A stretch of 64,000 bases of DNA from CAYUYV01 sp964522525 (GTDB lineage Bacteria; Pseudomonadota; Alphaproteobacteria; JAJFIK01). Numbering within the stretch: position 1 is the first letter of the stretch; every line of letters starts with the position of its first letter. Under the pieces are notes generated by a model. That model ran no database searches, had not been told where the DNA came from, and saw only the letters and a program-made list of their open reading frames with translations. The stretch lies in contig CAZFWG010000012.1 in the NCBI GenBank assembly GCA_964522525.1, positions 1 through 64,000 on the forward strand, read 5' to 3'. Positions 34,034-43,644 of the stretch are shown piece by piece. Position numbers and translations under genes: made by a program.

Positions 34034-35434
34034 TCACGGTCCGACGTCAAGAGGCGCCGTGCCCCGCAAGGCGACCCGCGCCCGGCCGGCCGGCGGATCG
34101 AGGGCTTCATAGAAGGGCCAGTCGCCCGCCGCAAGCGCGTCAAGGGACGGCACCGGTTGGCCCAGACTGGCCCGATAGATCCAGAAGCTCGCCATGACCT
34201 TTTCCACATAGTTGCGGGTTTCGGTCAGCGGGATGGTCTCCACAAAGAGCAGGGGATCATTGCCGTATTTCACCCTGGAACGCCAGCGGCGCACATTGCC
34301 CGGCCCTGCATTGTAGGCCGCCACCACCATGAGCAGATTGCTCTTGGGCTCCACCAGATCCATCAGCCGCGTCGTGTAGTTCTGGGCGAGGGACAGATTG
34401 TGGGACGGGTTCATGAGACGCTCGCGGCCCGCGCCGAGATAGCTCGCGTCGCCGCTGATATAGCGGGCGGTGGCAGGCATGACCTGCATCAGACCCCGCG
34501 CGCCCGCGCGACTTTTGGCGTCGATCACGAACTTGCTCTCTTTACGCATGATCGCGAAGAGAAGCGCCCGGTCCACCGTGTAGCCCCCTTCGGGCACATA
34601 GGCCGGGATGGGGAAGAGGCCAGACTCAAGGCCTTCGGCACCGCTATAGAGCGCGACTTTCAACTGGGCATGGGCCAGGTTCAAATGGCGGGCAAGGGCA
34701 ACGAGGGCCGGATCATCGGCCAGTTCCAAGCGGCCATGGGCCCAGCTCAATTCGAGATCCGCATCCGGGATCCGGCCGACCTGGGTCAGGGCGGCGGCCC
34801 GCAACACCCCTTTGTCGCGGCTCAGCTTCTGAAAATCAGCGGCCGTCAGATCGAGCGTTGCCCACGGGTCGGTCGGGCTCAGGCCCAATTGGCGGCGTGC
34901 CAACAGGCCGTAAAAGGAGAGGGGCACCTCGCCGGCGATGCGCAGCATGGGAACCACGTCGCCGGGGGCCTTGACCCTGAGGAGCGTGCGCGCGGCCCAA
35001 TAGGCGCCCGCCGAGCGTTCCCAATCGCCCAGATGTTCCGCTTTTGCCAGGGCCTGGAAATGCTCCGCCGCTTTTCCGGGTTTGCCCAACCGCCAGGCTG
35101 CAAGGCCCGCGGTCCAGTCCGCTAGCGGCACCGCCTGCCGGTTCCGGGAAGCCACCTCATAGGCAAGTTTCAGGGCCTTGTTGTCGACCTGTTCCGCGAA
35201 ATAGGACTCCGCGACCCACACCCGCATCCGGTCGAATTCGACNNNNNNNNNNNNNNNNNNNNNNNNNNNNNNNNNNNNNNNNNNNNNNNNNNNNNNNNNN
35301 NNNNNNNNNNNNNNNNNNNNNNNNNNNNNNNNNNNNNNNNNNAAAGCCAAGAACAGGGCGCCCACGCCTGAAAAACGAACAGCCCATCCCGCCAGGACGC
35401 CTTTTTCGCGTCCTTTTCCGAAAAGCCCGATCAT
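34034..35434 (-). CDS. Lytic transglycosylase (SLT domain), broken by a gap
   Basis: Periplasmic enzyme cutting peptidoglycan between MurNAc and GlcNAc. The C-terminal SLT domain has the catalytic Glu in FAIMRKESKFV, then AGARGLMQVMPATA and VVAAYNAGPGNVRRW. A helical superhelical domain precedes it. The N-terminal signal region (MIGLFGKGREKG.. GVGALFLA) is separated by 100 Ns at 35243-35342. Slt70-like proteins of this class are usually longer, so the gap probably hides more than 100 bases. The frames on both sides happen to match as drawn. Confidence 0.85.
   Translation of the reverse strand: MIGLFGKGREKGVLAGWAVRFSGVGALFLAXXXXXXXXXXXXXXXXXXXXXXXXXXXXXXXXXXVEFDRMRVWVAESYFAEQVDNKALKLAYEVASRNRQAVPLADWTAGLAAWRLGKPGKAAEHFQALAKAEHLGDWERSAGAYWAARTLLRVKAPGDVVPMLRIAGEVPLSFYGLLARRQLGLSPTDPWATLDLTAADFQKLSRDKGVLRAAALTQVGRIPDADLELSWAHGRLELADDPALVALARHLNLAHAQLKVALYSGAEGLESGLFPIPAYVPEGGYTVDRALLFAIMRKESKFVIDAKSRAGARGLMQVMPATARYISGDASYLGAGRERLMNPSHNLSLAQNYTTRLMDLVEPKSNLLMVVAAYNAGPGNVRRWRSRVKYGNDPLLFVETIPLTETRNYVEKVMASFWIYRASLGQPVPSLDALAAGDWPFYEALDPPAGRARVALRGTAPLDVGP
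35243..35342. other. Assembly gap (100 N) inside the lytic transglycosylase gene
   Basis: Fixed-size placeholder. Flanking bases are not repeated on the two sides, unlike the gap at 30483, so real sequence is missing. The missing part should encode the first helical repeats of the protein. Confidence 0.85.
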
Positions 35435-35611
35435 CTGTCCCCACCACCAAAACGCCGGACCCTGCGAAAAGGGTTTTTCGCGGCGTTACGCCAAGACGCG
35501 GCTAGCGATCCGCTCCGAGCGACAAGGGGCTAACCCTATCCCCGGGGGGGCCGGCCAGCAACCATACCGAAGATGCAAATTTTGGACAGAATGGCCGGAG
35601 GCGGATTTCGG

Positions 35612-36421
35612 CTAGGCGGGCGCGCTTTCGCCAAGCGCCTGTTTCACCATGAGAAAATCGGCCCATGCCGCGCGCTTAGCGATCGGGGTGCGCAGGAGGT
35701 AGGCCGGATGATAGGTCGCCAGAACCCTCACCTCATGGCCGCCAAAACGCCGGGTATGCCACTGGCCGCGCAGGCTGCGCATGGGCTCATCGCGACCCAG
35801 GAGATGTTGGGCCGCCGTGCCCCCGAGGGCCACCACCACCCGGGGGGCCATCAATTCAATGTGACGTTCCACGAAGGGCAGGCACATGTGAATTTCCGTC
35901 AGTTCGGGCTTCCGGTTCATGGGTGGACGCCAGGGCAGGATATTGGCGATATAGGCGCTGGTACGGTCCCGGCCGATGGCCTTGAGCATGCGATCGAGGA
36001 GCTGACCGGACCGGCCGACAAAAGGCAGGCCTTGGGCATCCTCCATTTGCCCCGGAGCTTCGCCGACCAGCATCAGATCCGCCGCCGCGGCGCCGTCGGC
36101 AAAGACCAGATTGCGGGCCGATTGTTTGAGGGGGCATTGCTCGAAGCCGTCGAGGGCCGCGCGCAGGGCCTCAAGATCAGCGGCGGACGAGGCCAGGGAC
36201 TTCGCGGCCTGGACCGCCGCGCCGCCATCCCGCTTCGGGCCGGGTTGGGCCGGCTGCGCGGGCATCGACGCGGACTTTGTCTGGGTTTGGGCGGGCACGC
36301 CGCGATGGACGCAGGGTACGGTTCCGACAAAAGCATCAATGCCCATGGCCTGATACCAGGTCAAAAGGGCCTTGAGGCCCGCCGGGTCCGGTGGAACCGG
36401 GGATGGGTCGGACGGCGCCAT
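35612..36421 (-). CDS. Uracil-DNA glycosylase family protein (family 4-like)
   Basis: A 269-aa DNA repair enzyme that removes uracil. The core runs from CPLKQSARNLVFADG through LMLVGEAPGQMEDAQGLPFVGRSGQLLD and SAYIANILPWRPP to the final ATYHPAYLLR. The usual family-4 pair C-x2-C at the start is reduced to one Cys here, while another Cys lies in MCLPFVERH, so iron-sulfur binding is uncertain. The N-terminal 80 residues are a low-complexity linker. The ATG at 36421 has AGGGA upstream; ATG codons at 36427 and 36454 are also possible. Confidence 0.87.
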   Translation of the reverse strand: MAPSDPSPVPPDPAGLKALLTWYQAMGIDAFVGTVPCVHRGVPAQTQTKSASMPAQPAQPGPKRDGGAAVQAAKSLASSAADLEALRAALDGFEQCPLKQSARNLVFADGAAAADLMLVGEAPGQMEDAQGLPFVGRSGQLLDRMLKAIGRDRTSAYIANILPWRPPMNRKPELTEIHMCLPFVERHIELMAPRVVVALGGTAAQHLLGRDEPMRSLRGQWHTRRFGGHEVRVLATYHPAYLLRTPIAKRAAWADFLMVKQALGESAPA

Positions 36422-36839
36422 GGGCATTCCCTGTCTTCCGCATGTCCCGAACATGCGTCGCGAAAATACATCTTCGCTGAGTCTTCACCTTAACCGATGT
36501 AGGAGGTTTGCAATGACGCCTGCGTGATCGCTTGTCTCAACCGTAATCCACGGGGCAAATCGCCCTGTGCAGCCCGTTTGTGGGCGCGTTAGACTGGGAA
36601 AGCCAACGGGTGGCGTTGACCCGCCGCGTGCGACGCCCGATAACGCGGGCTGCGAAACGGCTTAGCGGCTGAGGCCAATCGGTCCGCGGGCGATCGGCAT
36701 TGACGCTCACGCCTGTGGCACGGCGTCGCGGCTGGGCTCGGACGGGGGGCATGGATATCCTTGCCAGCCTGAAGACGCGGCCCAAATCCAGGGAGCCCGG
36801 CATGCGGATCTCGCGGGCACCATGTAAGGGGAGGACGTA
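36422..36839. other. Gene-free spacer upstream of ETF-QO
   Basis: About 418 bases between the divergent uracil glycosylase and ETF-ubiquinone oxidoreductase genes. It includes a perfect ribosome binding site (AGGAGG, 36501-36506) before a four-codon reading frame at 36513-36527, and several short inverted repeats such as GCCCG-ATAACG-CGGGC. Nothing matches a known RNA family by eye. The sequence stays GC-rich and shows no sustained coding frame. Confidence 0.5.
36513..36527 (+). CDS. Possible four-codon leader frame
   Basis: ATG ACG CCT GCG TGA, six bases after AGGAGG. This may be an upstream leader peptide, or the remains of an older gene start. Only the signal quality supports it. Confidence 0.25.
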   Translation: MTPA

Positions 36840-38498
36840 ATGGACCGGGAATCCATGGAATACGACATCCTGATCGTCGGTGGCGGTCCGGCCGGTCTCA
36901 GCGCGGCGATCCAGTTTCAGAAACTGTGCGCCGAGGCGGGTGTCGAATATTCCATTGCCGTGATCGAGAAAGGCTCGGAAGTGGGCGCCCATATCCTGTC
37001 GGGTGTCGTCATGGATCCGATCGGCCTCGATGAACTGATCCCGGACTGGCGCGACAAAGGCTGCCCCCTGACGGTCAAGGTGACAGAGGACAAGTTCCTG
37101 TTCCTGACCGAAAAGGGCGGGTTCACCATCCCCAATTTCGTCATGCCGCCGCTCATGAGCAATCATGGCAACTACACGGGCTCGCTCGCCAATGTGACGC
37201 GCTGGCTCGGCGAACAGGCCGAAGCCATGGGCGTGGAGATCTATCCCGGTTTTGCGGCCTCGGAAGTTCTGTTCAATGACGATGGCAGCGTGAAGGGCGT
37301 GGCCACGGGCGATTTCGGTGTCGCCGAGGACGGCAGCCACAAGGACGGCTACACGCCCGGCATCGAACTCCACGCCAAATACACGCTCTTCGCCGAAGGC
37401 GCCCATGGTTCCCTGACCAAGGGACTGAAACGCCATTTCGGTCTGGACAAGGATCGCGAGCCCCAGAAATTCGGTCTCGGGATGAAAGAGATCTGGGAGA
37501 TCGATCCGGCCAAGCACAAGCCGGGCCTTGTCGTCCATTCCCAGGGCTGGCCTTTGGACAATGAGACCGGCGGCGGCTCGTGGATGTATCACATCGAGGA
37601 CAACCTCGTTTCCATCGGTTTTGTCGTCCACCTCAACTACAAAAATCCTTTTCTCGCCCCGTTCGAAGAATTCCAGCGCTTCAAGACCCATCCCAAGGTC
37701 CGCCCCTATCTGGAGGGCGGCAAGCGGGTGGCCTATGGCGGGCGTGCGATCACGGAAGGCGGCTTTCAATCCGTCCCTAAGCTGACTTTTCCCGGTGGCG
37801 CCCTGATCGGCTGCACGGCGGGTTTCGTCAATGTGCCCCGGATCAAGGGCAGCCATAACGCCATCAAGACGGGCATGCTCGGCGCGGAAGCCGCCTTCGA
37901 GGCGCTCCAGGCCGGTCGTGCCCACGACGAATTGGTGGCCTATACGGACAAATATGAGAAATCCCACGTCTATAAGGATCTGAAGCGGGTGCGCAATGTA
38001 AAGCCGCTCCTGTCCAAATACGGCACCTTCATGGGAACCATGCTGGGCGGCATGGACATGTGGACCAATCAGCTTTTCGGCTTTTCGTTCTTCGGCACGA
38101 TGAAGCACGGCAAGCCCGACCACGCGACCCTGCGCCCCGCCAAGGAATCAAAACCCATCGAATATCCGAAACCCGATGGGGTGATCAGCTTCGACCGTCT
38201 GTCCTCGGTGTTTCTGTCGAACACCTATCACGCAGAAGACCAGCCCGTGCACCTGACGCTCAAGGATGCCAGCGTGCCGATCGGCGTCAATTTGCCGACC
38301 TATGGGGAACCCGCCCGGCTCTATTGTCCGGCGGCGGTCTATGAAGTCATCTATGATCAGAACGGGGAGAATCCGAAATTCGTGATCAACTCCCAGAACT
38401 GCGTCCACTGCAAGACCTGTGACATCAAGGACCCGAGCCAGAACATACACTGGGTCGTGCCGGAAGGCGCCGGCGGTCCGAACTACCCCAATATGTGA
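36840..38498 (+). CDS. Electron transfer flavoprotein-ubiquinone oxidoreductase
   Basis: Membrane-associated enzyme that passes electrons from ETF (fed by acyl-CoA and amino-acid dehydrogenases) to ubiquinone. The 552-aa length is normal. The FAD-binding start reads YDILIVGGGPAGLSAAIQF. The C-terminal [4Fe-4S] domain has YCPAAVYEV and NCVHCKTCDIK, supplying four Cys, and ends PEGAGGPNYPNM. The ATG at 36840 has AGGGGAGG upstream. A TPR lipoprotein gene follows 15 bases later. Confidence 0.96.
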   Translation: MDRESMEYDILIVGGGPAGLSAAIQFQKLCAEAGVEYSIAVIEKGSEVGAHILSGVVMDPIGLDELIPDWRDKGCPLTVKVTEDKFLFLTEKGGFTIPNFVMPPLMSNHGNYTGSLANVTRWLGEQAEAMGVEIYPGFAASEVLFNDDGSVKGVATGDFGVAEDGSHKDGYTPGIELHAKYTLFAEGAHGSLTKGLKRHFGLDKDREPQKFGLGMKEIWEIDPAKHKPGLVVHSQGWPLDNETGGGSWMYHIEDNLVSIGFVVHLNYKNPFLAPFEEFQRFKTHPKVRPYLEGGKRVAYGGRAITEGGFQSVPKLTFPGGALIGCTAGFVNVPRIKGSHNAIKTGMLGAEAAFEALQAGRAHDELVAYTDKYEKSHVYKDLKRVRNVKPLLSKYGTFMGTMLGGMDMWTNQLFGFSFFGTMKHGKPDHATLRPAKESKPIEYPKPDGVISFDRLSSVFLSNTYHAEDQPVHLTLKDASVPIGVNLPTYGEPARLYCPAAVYEVIYDQNGENPKFVINSQNCVHCKTCDIKDPSQNIHWVVPEGAGGPNYPNM

Positions 38499-38513
38499 TC
38501 CTCCGGAGGCGCT

Positions 38514-40346
38514 GTGCAGCCCTTGACCTTGAGGGGAGCGCTTGCTCTCCGACCCAATATCCTTCCACGGATGGTTCCGCCCGGCTCGGGCGGGCGGGCC
38601 GCATCCGCATGGCCACGCCGCCCCCTGTTTCTGGTTCTGGCGGCTTTGGCCGTCACGGGTTGCGCCAATCTGGCCGAAACCCGGACCAATGTCGTCGGGG
38701 TGAACTATTTCGAGCCCCGCACCACGCTTTCCGGGGATTATCTTGCGGCGCGACATGCGGGCAAGATCCAGGATACCGCCGCCGCGGCGGAGTTCTACGC
38801 CCGCGCCCTCGACAAGCGGCCCAATGATCGGGCCATTCTGGAACGGGCGTTCCTGCTTGACCTGAGCAGTGGTCGGATCAAAAGCGCGGTGGCCCTGGCC
38901 GAGCGGATCGCGGAACGGCGCAGCGAAGACCGCCTCGCGCGTATGGTTCTCGCCATTGATGCCATGCGCGATGGCAGCTATGGCGTGGCCCGAGGTCATG
39001 TCCTCGCCGCGGGCAAGGGGCCCCTGACGGACATCATCAATCAGTTGATCGGCGCCTGGGCCCTGGCCGGATCGGGCCAGACCGATGAGGCGATCGCGCG
39101 CCTTGGCAAGTTGGGCGGCGGGCGTGGGCTTGATCTCTACCGGGCCTATCACGCGGCACTGATCCATGATCTGGCCAATGACCGTCGGCGTGCCGAGGAA
39201 GCCTATGAGAAGTCCATGGCGATCTCCGATGGCGCGAGCCTGCGGGTGGTTCAGGCCTATGGGCGCTTTCTGGAGCGCGACGGCCGGCGGGATGAGGCCA
39301 TTGGCATCTATCGCCGGTTTCTGGATGAGATCGGTGCTCATCCCCTGGTCCGGGCCGCCCTGCGCCGCGCCGAGACCTCGGATCAGGCGCCGGCACGCCT
39401 CGTGGCCTCGGCCCGTGCCGGCACGGCGGAAGCGATCTATGCCCTCGCGGGCGCGCTCATCCGGGAGGAAGACCGGGCCTATGATCTGCCGATCGTCTAT
39501 CTCCATCTGACCCTCTATTTGCGTGGGGATTTCCCGGTTGCCCAATCCCTGCTGGCCGAGGTCCTCGCCACGGCCGGGCGCTATGAAATGGCGGCGGCGG
39601 TCTATCGCAAGGTGCCCCGTTCGTCTCCGCTCTGGATCAATTCCCGCATCCAGATCGCATCCGGTCTGAGCCGGTTGGAGCAGCGTGAAGAAGCCATTGA
39701 GACACTGATGGATGTCATCGACGTGGCACCGAACAACATCGACGTGCTGGCGTCGATCGGTGATCTCTTCTTGTCGGCTGAGAATTATAGTGCGGCGGCG
39801 GATTATTTCGCCCGTGCCCTCGAACAGGTGGAGGGGGCGCCGAATCAGACCCATTGGGCGCTCTATCATCAGTATGGCATCGCGCTTGAGCGGTCCAAAC
39901 GCTGGCCCGAGGCGGAAGCGGCGCTCAAGACAGCCCTCGAATTGCGGCCCAATCAGCCCTTCGTGCTCAACTATCTCGGCTATTCCTGGATCGATCGGGG
40001 CATCAATCTCGACGAGGCCATGCAGATGATCACCACGGCCGTCGCGCTCGAGCCCGACAACGGCTTCATCATCGACAGCCTGGGGTGGGGTCTCTATCGG
40101 CTTGGCGACTATGACGGGGCGGTGGAGAAGCTGGAACAGGCGGTCGCGTTGGAGCCGGGCGATCCGGTGATCAACGACCATCTGGGCGACGCCTATTGGC
40201 GGGTGGGCCGGCGCATCGAGGCACGGTTCCAGTGGAACCATGCCCTGCGGCTGGAGCCAGAGCCCAAGCTTGAGGAAACCGTCCGGGAAAAGATCAAATA
40301 TGGTCTCGACGCGGACGAGGCCACGCTGGCCGGAGCCGATTCATGA
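38514..40346 (+). CDS. TPR-repeat lipoprotein
   Basis: A 610-aa protein with a Sec signal and lipobox (LVLAALAVTGC) placing it in the periplasm or outer membrane. At least nine tetratricopeptide repeats cover residues 70-590, for example PNQPFVLNYLGYSWIDRGIN followed by a second NGFIIDSLGWGLYRLGDYDG type unit. TPR proteins are scaffolds for protein complexes; the partner is not known. The start is GTG at 38514 (GGAGG upstream), and it overlaps ispE by four bases (ATGA), so translation is coupled. A TPR gene at this site next to ispE is common in Alphaproteobacteria. Confidence 0.88.
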   Translation: MQPLTLRGALALRPNILPRMVPPGSGGRAASAWPRRPLFLVLAALAVTGCANLAETRTNVVGVNYFEPRTTLSGDYLAARHAGKIQDTAAAAEFYARALDKRPNDRAILERAFLLDLSSGRIKSAVALAERIAERRSEDRLARMVLAIDAMRDGSYGVARGHVLAAGKGPLTDIINQLIGAWALAGSGQTDEAIARLGKLGGGRGLDLYRAYHAALIHDLANDRRRAEEAYEKSMAISDGASLRVVQAYGRFLERDGRRDEAIGIYRRFLDEIGAHPLVRAALRRAETSDQAPARLVASARAGTAEAIYALAGALIREEDRAYDLPIVYLHLTLYLRGDFPVAQSLLAEVLATAGRYEMAAAVYRKVPRSSPLWINSRIQIASGLSRLEQREEAIETLMDVIDVAPNNIDVLASIGDLFLSAENYSAAADYFARALEQVEGAPNQTHWALYHQYGIALERSKRWPEAEAALKTALELRPNQPFVLNYLGYSWIDRGINLDEAMQMITTAVALEPDNGFIIDSLGWGLYRLGDYDGAVEKLEQAVALEPGDPVINDHLGDAYWRVGRRIEARFQWNHALRLEPEPKLEETVREKIKYGLDADEATLAGADS

Positions 40347-41269
40347 ACGGCCCGCTGTCTCTTTACGCGCCGGCCAAGGTCAATCTGTTCCTCCATGTCC
40401 TGCGGCGCCTGCCTGACGGCTATCATGAGCTTGAAAGCCTGATTGTCTTCGTCGATGTGGGCGACCGCTTGAGCGTGTCGGAGGCATCCGGGTTTCAGGT
40501 CGAGGTCGGCGGGCCCTTTGCCAATCTGCTGAGCGACGAGCCGGTCAGCGACAATCTCGTGCATCGGGCGGGCGCCCAATTGATGGCGCGGGCCGGCGCG
40601 GAATTCGGCGGCCATCTCCGGCTCGAGAAAAACCTTCCCGTGGCGGCCGGCCTAGGCGGCGGGTCGGCGGATGCCGCGGCCGCGTTGCGTCTCTTGAAGG
40701 ATTTCTGGCGGCTCGACGTGTCCCGGGACGATTTACAGGCCTTGGGCCTTGAGCTGGGGGCCGACATTCCCGTCTGTCTCGATTGCCGCCCCGCTTTTGT
40801 CGGCGGGATCGGAGAAGACCTGACACCGGCCGGACCCTTGCCGGATGCTTGGGCCGTTCTGGTCAATTCGGGCACGCCCGTGCCCACGGGCAAGGTGTTT
40901 AAAGGTCTTGATCCGGACAATCTGGCGGGCCAACCCGGTCCCAGTGTGCCGGCGGAGGATTTTGCCGATGCGCGGCGCCTCGGGGCGGCCTTGGCGCGGA
41001 CCCGCAATGATCTCGAAGCCTCGGCCCTAAGGGTTGCGCCCGATATCGCCGATGTCATCGGCCAGATCGAACGACAACCGGGATGTCTTCTCGCCCGCAT
41101 GTCCGGCAGCGGCGGAACCTGTTTTGGCCTGTTTGAGACCCGCCAAGAGGCGGAGGAGGCGGCCCGCCGCATTGCGGCCCATCATCCGCGATGGTGGGCG
41201 CAAGCCGGCCGTCTGCTCCAGGACGCGCCCGGTGTGGCGCCCATGACCCTTGAACGCGGTCTGGGATAA
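40343..41269 (+). CDS. ispE: 4-diphosphocytidyl-2-C-methyl-D-erythritol kinase
   Basis: Fourth step of the non-mevalonate isoprenoid route. GHMP kinase of 308 aa. It opens LYAPAKVNLFLHVLRRLPDGYHELESL. The ATP-binding loop is NLPVAAGLGGGSADAAAALR, and the third GHMP motif is ARMSGSGGTCFGLF. The start overlaps the stop of the TPR gene. The convergent ispB gene lies 64 bases away, so both isoprenoid genes are neighbours. Confidence 0.96.
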   Translation: MNGPLSLYAPAKVNLFLHVLRRLPDGYHELESLIVFVDVGDRLSVSEASGFQVEVGGPFANLLSDEPVSDNLVHRAGAQLMARAGAEFGGHLRLEKNLPVAAGLGGGSADAAAALRLLKDFWRLDVSRDDLQALGLELGADIPVCLDCRPAFVGGIGEDLTPAGPLPDAWAVLVNSGTPVPTGKVFKGLDPDNLAGQPGPSVPAEDFADARRLGAALARTRNDLEASALRVAPDIADVIGQIERQPGCLLARMSGSGGTCFGLFETRQEAEEAARRIAAHHPRWWAQAGRLLQDAPGVAPMTLERGLG

Positions 41270-41333
41270 GGCCCGACCAGGCCAGTTCACCCTGAGATGC
41301 TGACAGGAAGGCTGGGGCCGCTTGCGGCCTGGG

Positions 41334-42404
41334 TCAGTGCGCCCGGGCGATGGAGAAATCGACCACGTCCAGCAAGGCCTGACGGTGGGCGCTTTGGGGA
41401 AAGATCGCCAGGGCATCGCGGGCAATGCGGCCATAGTGGTGGGCCCGGTCGATCGTATCGGCGATGGCATTGTGCCGCCCAATGAGATCGATGGCCCGCG
41501 CGAGATCCGCGTCATCCGGATTGCCGCTTTCCAGGCAGTGTTTCCAGAAGGACCGCTCTTCCTCATCCCCCCGGCGATAGGCCAGGACGACGGGCAGGGT
41601 GATTTTCCCGTCGCGGAAATCATCGCCCACGGCCTTGCCGAGATCGGCCTCGACGCCGGAATAGTCCAGGGCGTCGTCCACCAATTGGAAGGCGATGCCC
41701 AGATTGCGGCCGAAACTGTCAAGCGCGCCTTCTTCCGCGGCGGGCCGGTCCGCGATCACCGCGCCAACCCGCGCGGCGGCCGCAAAAAGGGCGGCCGTCT
41801 TGGCGGAGATCACCTCAAGATAAGTATCTTCGGTGGTGGTGACGTCATGGGCGGCGGCGAGTTGCATGACCTCACCCTCGGCAATCACGGCCGACGCGTT
41901 CGAGAGGATCTCCAGGACCTTGAGATTGCCTGTCTCCACCATGAGTTGAAAGGCGCGGCTGAACAGAAAATCGCCAACCAGCACGCTCGCCTGATTGCCG
42001 AAAACCATATTGGCCGTAGGCTGGCCCCGCCGCAGGTCGCTTTCATCGACCACATCGTCATGGAGCAGGGTGGCGGTATGGATGAATTCGACGGCGCCGG
42101 CGAGATGGATGTGCTTGTCCCCCTCATAGGCGCACATCTGGGCCGCCGCGAGGGTGAGCATGGGCCGCATGCGCTTGCCGCCGGAGCGGACGAGATACCC
42201 AGCCAATTCCGGGATCATCGGCACGGAACTGTCCATGCGACCGATGATTGCCGCGTTGACGCGCTCCATATCCTGTTGAACCAGGGCACTGAGCCGTTCG
42301 ATGGCGGCGTCCACTTGGCGCCGATCTTCTGAAAGCGGTACGACAACGCCCAAAGGCTGGTCCTCCACGGCGTATGATCTTTTTGATGCGTCTACTACGC
42401 ACAT
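41334..42404 (-). CDS. ispB: Octaprenyl-type polyprenyl diphosphate synthase
   Basis: Makes the long isoprenoid tail for ubiquinone. The 356-aa protein has both aspartate-rich motifs: LLHDDVVDESDLRRG (first) and QLVDDALDYSG (second), plus GGKRMRPML. The product length is normally C40-C50; octaprenyl is the likely chain but is not proved. ATG at 42404. It diverges from the DUF2007 gene and faces ispE. Confidence 0.93.
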   Translation of the reverse strand: MCVVDASKRSYAVEDQPLGVVVPLSEDRRQVDAAIERLSALVQQDMERVNAAIIGRMDSSVPMIPELAGYLVRSGGKRMRPMLTLAAAQMCAYEGDKHIHLAGAVEFIHTATLLHDDVVDESDLRRGQPTANMVFGNQASVLVGDFLFSRAFQLMVETGNLKVLEILSNASAVIAEGEVMQLAAAHDVTTTEDTYLEVISAKTAALFAAAARVGAVIADRPAAEEGALDSFGRNLGIAFQLVDDALDYSGVEADLGKAVGDDFRDGKITLPVVLAYRRGDEEERSFWKHCLESGNPDDADLARAIDLIGRHNAIADTIDRAHHYGRIARDALAIFPQSAHRQALLDVVDFSIARAH

Positions 42405-42559
42405 AAGTTAGGGCATACGATACTCAAGCCTGGGACGGAAGAGGTGAAGTGCCGCATAGTTTCTGGTCAAAGTACCGGGTGTGACGGACAGGTCCTTGGA
42501 AATCACCGCAATATTGGACACGGTCCGGCAAGGTCTTGCGCGATGAGGGACGCCGCTTC

Positions 42560-42817
42560 ATGAAGGATATTCTGCAGACCAACGATATGGTCTTTCTGTC
42601 ATTCGTCCAGGCCCTGTTGCGGGATGCCGGTATCGAATCCCTTGTTCTCGACGAACATGCGAGCGTGGTCGAAGGCAGTCTCGGCATGTTGCCGCGCCGC
42701 CTGATGGTCGAGGAGGGTGATTTGGGACGGGCCAAGACGATCCTTGCCCAGGCGGAGCGGGAGCGGACCGGCGAGGTGCCGGTCTCCTTCGGCGGTGACG
42801 GCGATGGCCCGGCCTGA
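42560..42817 (+). CDS. DUF2007 (putative signal-transducing) protein
   Basis: An 85-aa protein of the DUF2007 family. It begins MKDILQTNDMVFLSFVQALLRDAGIESLVLDEHASVVEGS and ends acidic. The family is a small alpha-beta fold placed near isoprenoid and methyltransferase genes in Alphaproteobacteria; function unknown. The ATG at 42560 has GAGGGA nine bases upstream. It overlaps the following methyltransferase by 14 bases. Confidence 0.85.
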   Translation: MKDILQTNDMVFLSFVQALLRDAGIESLVLDEHASVVEGSLGMLPRRLMVEEGDLGRAKTILAQAERERTGEVPVSFGGDGDGPA

Positions 42818-43613
42818 CGCGAATCTGCCCGCAACGACCAGGGATTCCTTTCTCGGGGGGCGCGTGACCTTGTGCCAGCCCCAGGGCGGGTTCCGGGCCG
42901 GTCTCGATTCAATCCTCCTCGCCGCAAGCCTTGATGCCCGTCCCGGCGATACCCTGCTGGAGCTTGGCATGGGCGTGGGCGTGGCAAGCCTCTGTGCCGC
43001 CTCAAGACTTCCGGGTGTGCAGATTATCGGTGTCGAGATTGATCCTGAAATGGCGGCCCTGGCGCGAACCAATATCGAGGCCAACGGGTTTGCCGACCGT
43101 GTCCGGGTGGTCGAAGGCGATGTCGCGAATCTCCCGCCGGAGATCCGGGAGGCGCGGTTCGATCACGTGTTCTTGAACCCGCCATTTCAGGCCCATGGGC
43201 GGGGCACGCCGCCGCCGGATCCGACCAAGGCCCGCGCTCATATGGAGGGCGGACACGGGGGCCAGGAGAAGCCCGCGACCCTTGAGGATTGGATCGGGGG
43301 CGCGGTGAAACGTCTCAAACCCAAAGGCCGGCTCACGCTGATCCATCGGGCCGACCGCTTGGATCAGGCGCTGTCCCGTCTGTGGGGCGCGGTTGGAGAG
43401 ATCACGCTTTTCCCCCTGTGGCCCAAAGCGGGGGAGGCGGCCCGCCGGGTCCTGGTGACGGGTCGACGGGCGGTCAAGGGCCCGCTGACCCTGGCCCCCG
43501 GTCTTGTCCTCCATGGTGCCGATGGCCGTCCGAGTGAGACCCTCGAAGCGATCGCGCGGCATGGTGCCGCTTTGGCGATCAATTCGAGGGCGCTTTCGGC
43601 TCCTTCACCTTGA
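42804..43613 (+). CDS. TrmN6-type SAM-dependent methyltransferase
   Basis: A 269-aa methyltransferase close to tRNA1(Val) (adenine37-N6) methyltransferases. It has the DSFLGGRVTLCQPQGGFRAGLDSILLAA opening that marks the family. The SAM motif is LLELGMGVGVASLCAA, and the N6-adenine motif is FLNPPFQAHGRGTPPPD. The substrate is inferred from family only. It overlaps the DUF2007 gene and is followed at once by the S49 peptidase gene. Confidence 0.86.
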   Translation: MARPDANLPATTRDSFLGGRVTLCQPQGGFRAGLDSILLAASLDARPGDTLLELGMGVGVASLCAASRLPGVQIIGVEIDPEMAALARTNIEANGFADRVRVVEGDVANLPPEIREARFDHVFLNPPFQAHGRGTPPPDPTKARAHMEGGHGGQEKPATLEDWIGGAVKRLKPKGRLTLIHRADRLDQALSRLWGAVGEITLFPLWPKAGEAARRVLVTGRRAVKGPLTLAPGLVLHGADGRPSETLEAIARHGAALAINSRALSAPSP

Positions 43614-43644
43614 GCCGACAGGCGCGGGGCCTTATACCGGATCT

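Noticed and set aside
36537..40241. Long antisense frames opposite ETF-QO and the TPR gene
   Set aside because: Same shadow effect; no family motifs and no ribosome binding sites.
41313..41326. GGCCGC-TT-GCGGCC hairpin between ispE and ispB as a terminator
   Set aside because: Loop too short and no T-run; likely chance in GC-rich DNA.
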